Origin: Candidatus Peregrinibacteria bacterium
GTDB lineage: Bacteria > Patescibacteriota > Gracilibacteria > UBA1369 > UM-FILTER-53-11
DNA: 64,000 bases
NCBI GenBank assembly: GCA_016186205.1
Contig: JACPMA010000017.1
Coordinates: 80,354 to 144,353, forward strand
Reading direction: 5' to 3'
The notes below the pieces were generated by a model. The model ran no database searches. It worked only from the letters and a program-made list of their open reading frames with translations, and had not been told where the DNA came from. The translations under genes and the position numbers were made by a program. Below, piece by piece: positions 1 to 5,990 of this stretch; the stretch's first letter is position 1; every line of letters starts with the position of its first letter.

Positions 1-2
1 AC

Positions 3-1523
3 AATAGAAGTAAAACAGAGGTTTTTATCGTTGATATTGCAGACAAAACTGCTCCAAAAGAAGAACGTTTTCTCTATTTTGACGGCAACCAACTTTCTTC
101 GCGGCGCATTGGAAATAGGCTGTATCTCGTTCTTCATCACTCGCCGTCTTATTACGGAATTCAGCCGCTTGCCGATGAGCCTTCTATCCAAGCCATTCTC
201 CCGCATATGTATGATTCGCAGGACAAGGAATATGCCGAGCCAATCGCACCATGTTCTGCAATTCATTTTCTTCCGAAATATGATGCGCCGGATTTTCTTG
301 CTGTTGTGAGCGTTGATATTGAAAATGCCGATGTGCCTCTTGGAAAAGAAGTCATTATGGGATCCGGAGGGACCGTGTATGCTTCGCCGGAAAGCCTTTA
401 TATCGCCGCGACGCGCTACGAATATCCGGAAATAGAAAAATTCAACGTTTGGATGCCGCCTGCGCAAAATGAAAGCACGATGATATATCGTTTTAGTTTA
501 GAAAATGGCGATGCAAAATATGTCGGACAAGGGCAAGTAAAAGGCCATCTCCTCAATCAATTTTCAATGGATGAATCCGGCGATGCGTTCCGGCTTGCGA
601 CTACGACCGGTCAAGTTTGGAATACGAAAGATCCATCAAAGAATCACCTTTTTATTCTGAACCGAAATAATCTCGCGACTGTTTTGGGAAAAATCGAGGA
701 TATAGCGCCGGGCGAAAAGATTTACTCTGTGCGGTTTTTAGGCAAGCGCGCTTATATGGTGACGTTTAAAAAAGTGGATCCGTTTTTTGTGATTGACGTT
801 GAAGATCCGGCAAATCCGCGAATTCTCGGAGCTCTGAAAATTCCGGGTTTCAGCGATTACCTCCATCCTTTTGACGAAAATCACATAATCGGTTTTGGGA
901 AAGAAGCGGTTGATCCGCAAAACGTTGGGAATGAATGGCCCGGACGCGATTTTGATTTTGCGTGGTATCAAGGCATGAAGATCGCGCTGTTTGATGTTAC
1001 GGATGTTTCTGCGCCGAAAATGCTATTTAAAGAAATTATCGGCGATCGCGGGACTGACAGTGAAGTGCTTTCGAATCACAAAGCTCTTTTATATGATAAG
1101 GCGCGTAACTTATTTGCATTTCCAATAACGGTGCATGAAATTAAGCCTGAAATAAAAGCAAAATCAGGCGGTTACACCGGCAGCACTTATGGTGATCCGG
1201 TGTTTCAAGGCGCCTATATTTACACGCTTGATTTAGAAAATGGGTTTCAGCTAAAAGGGCAGGTGACGCACTACGACAACGGTCTGCCAAAGCGGTGTTA
1301 TCCGAATTATGACGAAAGCGGCGAGCAGAGTGAGCAATGTTACTTTAATCCGCAGCCTGCGAATACGGTTAACCGCATCATATATATAGGCGATTATCTC
1401 TACACGATTTCGCTTGGCAAAGTGAAGGCGGTTAAACGCGAGGATATTTCAGAGGTGAAAAAACTGGTGATCCCGACAGATGATGTGAGTATTCCGGGTT
1501 TTCTTGAAGATCTTTTGCAGTGA
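3..1523 (+). CDS. Secreted C-terminal beta-propeller protein (5'-truncated)
   Basis: The reading frame is open from the first complete codon of the window, so the start lies upstream. About 506 residues remain. The visible N-terminal part reads TEVFIVDIADKTAPKEE followed by DGNQLSSRRIGNRLYLVLHH. This matches the blade pattern of the beta-propeller domain proteins of the COG4880/PF09826 type, which are large exported proteins of unknown function. Further blade-like units follow (VFIVDVEDPANPRIL-type, IALFDVTDVSAPKML, YIYTLDLENGFQL). Two cysteines near the end (RCYP, EQCYF) could form a disulfide, which fits an extracytoplasmic site. The gene ends directly against the stop codon of the convergent XRE gene. 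Signal peptide and any anchor are outside the window. Confidence 0.8.
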   Translation, partial: NRSKTEVFIVDIADKTAPKEERFLYFDGNQLSSRRIGNRLYLVLHHSPSYYGIQPLADEPSIQAILPHMYDSQDKEYAEPIAPCSAIHFLPKYDAPDFLAVVSVDIENADVPLGKEVIMGSGGTVYASPESLYIAATRYEYPEIEKFNVWMPPAQNESTMIYRFSLENGDAKYVGQGQVKGHLLNQFSMDESGDAFRLATTTGQVWNTKDPSKNHLFILNRNNLATVLGKIEDIAPGEKIYSVRFLGKRAYMVTFKKVDPFFVIDVEDPANPRILGALKIPGFSDYLHPFDENHIIGFGKEAVDPQNVGNEWPGRDFDFAWYQGMKIALFDVTDVSAPKMLFKEIIGDRGTDSEVLSNHKALLYDKARNLFAFPITVHEIKPEIKAKSGGYTGSTYGDPVFQGAYIYTLDLENGFQLKGQVTHYDNGLPKRCYPNYDESGEQSEQCYFNPQPANTVNRIIYIGDYLYTISLGKVKAVKREDISEVKKLVIPTDDVSIPGFLEDLLQ

Positions 1524-1799
1524 TTATAAAAATCGTATGTGAAGACGTTTGCCGAGCAAAAAACCAATTTTTACAAGGAGGCCGAGAGAACAATTTTGTT
1601 TTCCGGCCTCCATTCGTGCTATTGCGCTTTGTGAAGTTTTCAATTTTTTGGCGAGCGCCGACTGTTTGAGTCCTAACTTTTTGCGGAGTTTTTTTATTTG
1701 GTAGCCAAGCGCAAGCCGTTCGTATTGTTCTAAGGCGTGTGGTGACTTCAAGCTTTCCGCTAAAAGTTTTTCGTCGGGGAAGCGCGGTAGTTTTTCCAT
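1524..1799 (-). CDS. XRE/HigA-like helix-turn-helix regulator
   Basis: This 91-residue protein has an XRE-type helix-turn-helix at about residues 33-88 (QIKKLRKKLGLKQSALAKKL then TSQSAIARMEAG). The size and the N-terminal region before the HTH resemble HigA-type antitoxins of type II toxin-antitoxin systems. No HigB/RelE toxin frame is next to it, so it is an orphan antitoxin or a free-standing repressor. Its start is supported by a TTGAGC-17-TATAAT promoter whose -10 ends 6 nt before the ATG. That promoter overlaps a perfect 16-bp palindrome, so autorepression is likely (inference). It is divergent from the NiSOD operon, about 300 bp away. Confidence 0.85.
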   Translation of the reverse strand: MEKLPRFPDEKLLAESLKSPHALEQYERLALGYQIKKLRKKLGLKQSALAKKLKTSQSAIARMEAGKQNCSLGLLVKIGFLLGKRLHIRFL

Positions 1800-1805
1800 A
1801 GTTTA

Positions 1806-1834
1806 ATTATATCATATATGATATTTTAGCTCAA
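1806..1834 (-). promoter_or_regulatory. Promoter of the XRE gene
   Basis: On the minus strand, TTGAGC (1834-1829) is followed after 17 bases by TATAAT (1811-1806). The expected transcription start is at or next to the ATG at 1799, so the mRNA should be leaderless or nearly so. Confidence 0.7.
1809..1824. promoter_or_regulatory. Perfect 16-bp palindromic operator (ATATCATATATGATAT)
   Basis: The sequence equals its own reverse complement. It covers part of the spacer and -10 box of the XRE promoter. A dimeric XRE repressor binding here would block its own transcription. Binding is inferred from position and symmetry only. GATATC-type palindromes also precede hicA (50226-50247). Confidence 0.65.
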
Positions 1835-1839
1835 AAAGT

Positions 1840-1869
1840 TTGATTTTCATATAACAGGTATGGTATAAT
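1840..1869 (+). promoter_or_regulatory. Promoter TTGATT-18-TATAAT
   Basis: TTGATT (1840-1845) and a consensus TATAAT (1864-1869) are separated by 18 bases. There is no start codon of a recognisable gene soon after it. Instead a terminator follows about 25 nt beyond the expected transcription start, which would give a transcript of about 45 nt. Confidence 0.55.
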
Positions 1870-1897
1870 ATTTATGTCGTTGTGTTTTTGAAATTTG

Positions 1898-1921
1898 CCG
1901 CCGCTCACTGGCGGTTTTTTT
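1898..1921 (+). terminator. Rho-independent terminator
   Basis: The stem CCGCC/GGCGG (1898-1902 with 1910-1914) has a 7-nt loop and is followed by seven T residues. It lies just after the 1840-1869 promoter. It could end a very short RNA or act as an attenuator toward the sodN side. The gene-free stretch 1800-2102 holds this terminator, two promoters, the palindromic operator, the palindromic element at 1931-2048 and the sodN promoter; I see no coding frame I trust in it. Confidence 0.7.
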
Positions 1922-1930
1922 GTGCTTTGT

Positions 1931-2048
1931 TGTGGGGGCAAACTACGTTTTCCCCCACTTACGCTCGATCCAGCTCATAGCGACGAGCTGGATACTCGCG
2001 CCCCCTTTCCTTAGTATGCTCCGGCTTGGGACCCACAAGACCCAAGCC
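1931..2048. repeat. Composite palindromic element, intergenic copy
   Basis: Three modules in order. First is a hairpin GTGGGGG/CCCCCAC (1932-1938 with 1952-1958) with AAAC/GTTT inside. Next is a GC-rich part with CCAGCTC..GAGCTGG and a run CGCCCCCTTTCCTT. Last is a hairpin GGCTTGGG/CCCAAGCC (2023-2030 with 2041-2048) whose loop contains CCCACAAGACCC. The same modules, in reverse order and on the other strand, lie inside pabB (11187-11294). The first module also begins the element at 35995-36150. It sits just upstream of the sodN promoter. Confidence 0.75.
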
Positions 2049-2066
2049 TTCGCTTAGCGCAAAGAT

Positions 2067-2095
2067 TTGCGGTTTCGTTATATCTTTGGTATAAA
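2067..2095 (+). promoter_or_regulatory. sodN promoter, near-leaderless
   Basis: TTGCGG (2067-2072), 17 bases, TATAAA (2090-2095). The -10 ends only 7 nt before the sodN ATG at 2103, so transcription should begin at or within 1-2 nt of the start codon. No Shine-Dalgarno is present. Confidence 0.65.
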
Positions 2096-2102
2096 TTAGC
2101 GT

Positions 2103-2507
2103 ATGAAAAAAGCCCATGCCCATTGCGATGTGCCATGTGGAGTTTACGAAACCGATTCCGCGCTCTGGGCAGTTGAAACCTGCCAGAAATTGGTCGAAAA
2201 ACTTCTCGCGCTTGAGGCGCCTGCTGCCAACAATAAACAAGCTTCACTCGAGTATCAGAATACAGTTACCCGCACCGTGCTCGTAAAAGAAGAATACGCG
2301 CAGATCTGCAAAAATCAGCTCCTTATTTTATGGACGGATTACTTCAAAGCGGAGCATATTGCAAAATGGCCGGATCTTCACGAGAAAATTTGGAAAGCTG
2401 CAAAACAATGTTCGGTTGTGAAACGAACCGTGAATCTTGATGAAGTAAAAAAATTGCGAACTTTGGTTGAAGAAATCGCAGGAATCTTTAAGGCTTCAAA
2501 GGCGTAA
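2103..2507 (+). CDS. sodN: Nickel superoxide dismutase
   Basis: The protein has 134 residues. After a 6-residue leader (MKKAHA) it shows HCDVPCGVY, which is the nickel-hook of NiSOD. In the mature enzyme His1, Cys2 and Cys6 bind Ni; here these are H7, C8 and C12. The rest is helical, as expected for the four-helix-bundle subunit that assembles into a hexamer and converts superoxide to oxygen and peroxide. Maturation requires removal of the leader so that His becomes the N-terminus, and a dedicated peptidase follows 9 bp downstream. The leader is shorter than in Streptomyces or marine cyanobacterial homologues as I recall them. NiSOD is not a routine CPR gene, so acquisition by transfer is plausible. 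Confidence 0.93.
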   Translation: MKKAHAHCDVPCGVYETDSALWAVETCQKLVEKLLALEAPAANNKQASLEYQNTVTRTVLVKEEYAQICKNQLLILWTDYFKAEHIAKWPDLHEKIWKAAKQCSVVKRTVNLDEVKKLRTLVEEIAGIFKASKA

Positions 2508-2516
2508 ATTGTTCCT

Positions 2517-2792
2517 ATGTTTCCATTTGCTCGGTATGAAATTGAGGGCGAGAGCATGATTCCGGCATATCAACCCGGCGATCGCGTACTCGTTTTTCGC
2601 TGGGGAACGGTAAAATCAGGCGATACGGTTATTTTCTGTAAAAACGGAATGACGATGGTAAAGCGAGCCGTAGCAAAAGAAGGCGATCGCTGGATTATGA
2701 AAGGCGATAATTGGAAACGCAGCTGCGACAGCGAAGATTTTGGCGGCGTGGCGGATGAAGAAATTATCGGCAAGGTGGTAGCTACGTATTAA
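2517..2792 (+). CDS. sodX: NiSOD maturation protease (S26 signal-peptidase-like)
   Basis: This 91-residue S24/S26-family peptidase has the serine motif GESMIPAYQPGD (Ser about residue 13), the lysine motif MTMVKRA (Lys about residue 49) and the C-terminal GDN box (about residues 63-65). These fit the Ser-Lys dyad of the short SodX proteases that trim the NiSOD leader. No transmembrane anchor is visible, unlike ordinary signal peptidase I, so the protein is probably cytoplasmic. It lies 9 bp after sodN and 8 bp before a nickel permease, so the three genes form one operon. Assignment rests on the motifs plus the context. Confidence 0.9.
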   Translation: MFPFARYEIEGESMIPAYQPGDRVLVFRWGTVKSGDTVIFCKNGMTMVKRAVAKEGDRWIMKGDNWKRSCDSEDFGGVADEEIIGKVVATY

Positions 2793-2800
2793 ACTTTAAT

Positions 2801-3403
2801 ATGGCTCAAATCATTTCACTTTTAGCGATCGGGTTTTTCTTTGGCTTGCGACACGCATTTGATGCGGATCATATTGCCGCGGTTTCCATTTTCAGCGCGC
2901 AATCTTTGAATAAAAAAGCCTCTCTTCTTAAAGGAATTTTCTGGGGGCTCGGACATACGCTCGTCCTTTTTATCGTAGGAATTTTTGTGCTGTTTTTAGG
3001 ATTTAAAATTCCGGAAAGAATGAGCGCTTTTTTCGAAACAGGCGTTTCGTTCCTACTTATTGGCCTCGGCGGTTATTCTCTTTATAAAACACGAGGCCAA
3101 ACCCACAGTCATCCTCCGCTGGGAATGCATACGCATAACTCCTCATCGTTTTTGGTGGGTATTATCCACGGCCTTGCAGGTTCCGCAGCCATTTTTGTTC
3201 TTATTATTTCTACAATTCGCTCCGCTATACTCGGGCTTTTATATATTCTCGTTTTTGGCTTAGGAACGATTGCCGGTATGGTTTTTGTGAGTTTTTTCAT
3301 CGGTATCGCTACTCTCCGCGTAAAAAAATACGCCGGTTTTGCGGCCGGCGTATTTTCGCTAAGCCTGGGAATCTTCTTACTATTTTCCTCCAAGTTTTTC
3401 TAG
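2801..3403 (+). CDS. Nickel permease (HX4DH / NicO-NiCoT type)
   Basis: This 200-residue membrane protein has about six hydrophobic segments. It carries the nickel/cobalt-transporter signature RHAFDADHIAA near its N-terminus (H18, D23, H24, the HX4DH motif). A histidine-rich loop (HSHPPLGMHTHN) lies mid-protein and a second conserved helix reads GIIHGLAGSAA. Family knowledge says these residues carry Ni2+ or Co2+ across the membrane. Placement right after sodN-sodX points to nickel supply for NiSOD. Its last 24 bp overlap the convergent MscS-like gene. Confidence 0.88.
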   Translation: MAQIISLLAIGFFFGLRHAFDADHIAAVSIFSAQSLNKKASLLKGIFWGLGHTLVLFIVGIFVLFLGFKIPERMSAFFETGVSFLLIGLGGYSLYKTRGQTHSHPPLGMHTHNSSSFLVGIIHGLAGSAAIFVLIISTIRSAILGLLYILVFGLGTIAGMVFVSFFIGIATLRVKKYAGFAAGVFSLSLGIFLLFSSKFF

Positions 3404-4060
3404 AAGGTGGTTTGCTTTTTCCTTTCCGCCAAGACCAAAAGCAAGACCGAGCGCCAGCGCGAGCATGGCTACAAAGCCCGTGAAGAGAATTTGAATAAGT
3501 TGAGTCGCGATACTTAGTTGCGTGAGGCTTGCCATTAAGGCAAAAATCACAATGGCCCATTTTGCAATAGCGGCAAGAACATCGCCAGAACGAGCTGTGA
3601 GGTGTGAAGCTTTTGAAGTTTTTTCAACAACTTGATATGCAAATTGACCTATGACAAGACCGATCACGAGAATGACAACCGCTACGACGACATTCGGGAT
3701 ATAAAGCGCCACGTCCTGAAGGAATTTTGTAACCTGTTGGAGTTTTAAAATATCCACTGCTGCAATAAGAGCGACGATAATGAAAAACCATTTTACGATC
3801 CATCCGATAATGCCCGAAATGGAAAATTTCATCCCCATATCCTCAAATTTTTGTGTTGCTCCGAGTTTGTGCGCCAGAGCGTCAACATGAGTAAGATGGA
3901 CAAGTTTTTTCGCGAGTTTGCCTAGCGCGGCGGCCACAATGAGGCCGACGACGAGAATTAGGAGCGCGCCTATTACTTCCGGAACGAGCGAAACGATTTT
4001 TGCCCAAATGTTTTGGAGCGAAGCGACAATCGCTTCATTCCAAGTCTTGAAATAGTTCAT
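3380..4060 (-). CDS. MscS-like / TM-helix-repeat mechanosensitive channel protein
   Basis: The protein has 226 residues with four to five transmembrane helices, arranged as two related halves (PEVIGALLILVVGLIVAAAL and IPNVVVAVVILVIGLVIG). The second half is followed by SGDVLAAIAKWAIVIF and a glycine/alanine-rich pore-like helix ending FGLGGKEKAN. This is the conserved TM-helix repeat seen in small MscS-related proteins (PF05552 type); the large cytoplasmic MscS beta-domain is absent. Likely role is ion or osmotic release in the cytoplasmic membrane (inference). It overlaps the 3' end of the nickel permease tail to tail. Confidence 0.75.
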   Translation of the reverse strand: MNYFKTWNEAIVASLQNIWAKIVSLVPEVIGALLILVVGLIVAAALGKLAKKLVHLTHVDALAHKLGATQKFEDMGMKFSISGIIGWIVKWFFIIVALIAAVDILKLQQVTKFLQDVALYIPNVVVAVVILVIGLVIGQFAYQVVEKTSKASHLTARSGDVLAAIAKWAIVIFALMASLTQLSIATQLIQILFTGFVAMLALALGLAFGLGGKEKANHLLEKLGGK

Positions 4061-4152
4061 AGCGGTTTGGTTAAGAAATATGCCACTTATCTATTACTGT
4101 ACTGAAGACTGCAATACTTTGTCAAACATGTTAATATGCAACAGTTCCTAGC

Positions 4153-4977
4153 ATGTTTGAATCTTTTCTTATTACGTTTCGTGAAACACTTGAGGCTTCA
4201 CTCGTTGTTTTTATTATACTTTCTTATCTCAAGAAAACCGGTCAGTCCAGAAATAATTTTATTGTTTACGCCGGTGTTATCGGTGCAGTTATCGTGAGCG
4301 CCATTGCAGCCTGGTTTTTTCAAACCATCGCCGGCGGCTTAACCGGTGAGGTTGAAGAAATTTTTGAAGGCACCACCATGATTCTTGCAGCGATATTGCT
4401 CACCACAATGATTATTTGGATGGCGCATGCAAAACATGTGCAGCACCAAATTGAAGCGCGCGTGGCCGTGGAATTATCCGATCGTCATCGTCTTGGCTTA
4501 TTTGCCGTCGTCTTTATTGCCGTTTTACGCGAAGGAGTGGAAACAGTGATTTTCTTGGGCGCTATAGCGATGCGCGGAGCCAATCAAGGTTTTTTGGGTG
4601 CGCTCCTCGGTATTTTTACGGCAGCTTTTCTGGGATATTTTCTTTTTGCCGGTGCGAAACGCATGGGGTTAAAAACTTTTTTCCGCGTCACATCAGCCCT
4701 TCTTATCTTTTTTGCCGCTGGCCTTATTGCTCACGGAATTCATGAATTCCAGGAGGTTGGATGGATACCATTTTGGTCGCAAGAAGCCTGGAATACAGCT
4801 GCATTTTTATCTGAAAAATCCGTTATCGGGAGTATTTTTAAAGGGGTTTTTGGCTATAATGAAAATCCGAGCATTCTCGAAGTCGCCGCTTACATAGGAT
4901 ATCTGCTTTTGATGTTATTGTATTCCGTGGTCAGTCGACATCGCGATCTTTCTAAGCGTTCTGCTTTGGCGAAATAG
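4153..4977 (+). CDS. FTR1-family iron permease
   Basis: This 274-residue protein has about seven transmembrane helices. Two REXXE motifs define the Ftr1/EfeU iron permeases: RETLE at residues 10-14 and REGVE at residues 126-130. A glutamate-rich loop (EVEEIFEG) lies between them. The family imports ferric/ferrous iron across the cytoplasmic membrane, usually with an oxidase partner, none of which is adjacent here. The final 63 bp overlap the convergent PRMT-like gene on the other strand. Confidence 0.88.
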   Translation: MFESFLITFRETLEASLVVFIILSYLKKTGQSRNNFIVYAGVIGAVIVSAIAAWFFQTIAGGLTGEVEEIFEGTTMILAAILLTTMIIWMAHAKHVQHQIEARVAVELSDRHRLGLFAVVFIAVLREGVETVIFLGAIAMRGANQGFLGALLGIFTAAFLGYFLFAGAKRMGLKTFFRVTSALLIFFAAGLIAHGIHEFQEVGWIPFWSQEAWNTAAFLSEKSVIGSIFKGVFGYNENPSILEVAAYIGYLLLMLLYSVVSRHRDLSKRSALAK

Positions 4978-5841
4978 ACGGATTTCCCAATCAAGTCGAA
5001 TGCCGACTATATATCGTGAATCTGAAGTGAGCTCGATTTCAACCCGATCTTTTTTTTCAACCTCGAGCGGTTCGATGAGAGGAAGAAAAATTTGATCCCA
5101 ATGTGTCCGAGGCGAATAAGGGCTTATCGAAAGCGTAATTCCGGGAGCGAGCGTGCAAGTCCACCAAACAGCGAAGCCATATATTATGGTGCGTTCATTT
5201 AGCGTCCATTGGACTTTTCCGCCACGAATACTTTTTTCATTTTTATAAAAATTTATTTCGTCCCATTTTTTTGCGCCGGCTTTTCTAAGAAGTAAATCCT
5301 CCCCGCGCATTTTGGAAACATACATATTGTTGAGCGCCGCGCGTTTTGCATCCGACAAATTCATGCCAAATCCTATGCGGTCCCAAGGGTTTATCTCGTC
5401 AAAAACGCGTTTCGCTGTAACAGGTGCAACCCACTGTTCTAAAGATGAAGGTATAATAATGCCACCCGGTTTTAAAAATCGCCGCCCGTCGCGGATGTTT
5501 TCAATAATATTTTCTTCAAGCGCGTAATTGCCTAGCGTTTCTGAAATAATGACATCGACTTTCTCCGGCTGTTTTACGCGCGCAGAGTGAAAAGGGATGA
5601 AACGGCAATTCGTGATTTTATTTGCGCGCGCAATAGTGCGGCTCAATTCCAAAAGCGCTTCGTCTTCTTCGTAAAGGTAGCACGTTTTTGCACCGAGCCG
5701 ACTCGCAAGCAAGCTCAAAAACCCAGTTCCAGAGCCAATATCCGCCACTGTCGTCCGGCCGGGACGGATTATTTTTTTAAGTGCATCAAAAAAAGCTTGA
5801 TTTCGAATCTTATCTCCCAGAAGTTTCATTTGTAACTCCAT
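4915..5841 (-). CDS. Protein arginine methyltransferase-like enzyme (PRMT fold)
   Basis: The protein has 308 residues. A class I SAM-binding motif, DIGSGTG, lies at about residues 34-40. The segment SETLGNYALEE (E101 and E110) aligns with the PRMT double-E loop that holds the substrate guanidinium. Near the C-terminus PRTHWDQ (T246-W248) corresponds to the PRMT THW loop, followed by a beta-barrel-like tail. The combination of double-E and THW is diagnostic of PRMTs rather than general methyltransferases. Bacterial examples are uncommon, and the substrate is unknown. The start ATG at 5841 is the first in frame. It overlaps the iron permease gene by 63 bp. Confidence 0.75.
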   Translation of the reverse strand: MELQMKLLGDKIRNQAFFDALKKIIRPGRTTVADIGSGTGFLSLLASRLGAKTCYLYEEDEALLELSRTIARANKITNCRFIPFHSARVKQPEKVDVIISETLGNYALEENIIENIRDGRRFLKPGGIIIPSSLEQWVAPVTAKRVFDEINPWDRIGFGMNLSDAKRAALNNMYVSKMRGEDLLLRKAGAKKWDEINFYKNEKSIRGGKVQWTLNERTIIYGFAVWWTCTLAPGITLSISPYSPRTHWDQIFLPLIEPLEVEKKDRVEIELTSDSRYIVGIRLDWEIRLFRQSRTLRKIAMSTDHGIQ

Positions 5842-5892
5842 GCTTCAATCTGTGCAGTATCAATTTGTACACATGCACACTTTTTATATAAA

Positions 5893-5907
5893 ACCTGCTT
5901 CGCAGGT
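5893..5907 (-). terminator. Terminator after tRNA-Trp
   Basis: On the minus strand the hairpin ACCTGC-GAA-GCAGGT is followed by TTTATAT. It begins a few nucleotides after the encoded CCA end of the tRNA. Confidence 0.6.
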
Positions 5908-5910
5908 GAT

Positions 5911-5984
5911 TGGCAGGGGCGGAAGGAATTGAACCCTCACTCTCCGCTTTGGAGGCGGATGTTCTGCCGTTGAACTACGCCCCT
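5911..5984 (-). tRNA. tRNA-Trp (CCA)
   Basis: On the minus strand the acceptor AGGGGCG pairs with CGCCCCU, and the D arm contains AGTTCAACGGCAGAAC. The anticodon stem TCCGC/GCGGA encloses the loop CTCCAAA, giving anticodon CCA, and the T loop is TTCAATT. The discriminator G is followed by an encoded CCA. It lies between the PBP2 gene and a terminator. Confidence 0.93.
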
Positions 5985-5990
5985 ATATTT

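Noticed and set aside
1959..2247. Two minus-strand open frames of about 80-90 codons
   Set aside because: They lie across the palindromic element and the sodN start, show no family features, and are explained by the GC-rich palindromes keeping frames open.
4144..4160. Palindromic operator AACATGTT/CATGTT repeats before the iron permease (Fur-like)
   Set aside because: The repeats are short and imperfect and do not match a known Fur box; too weak to list.
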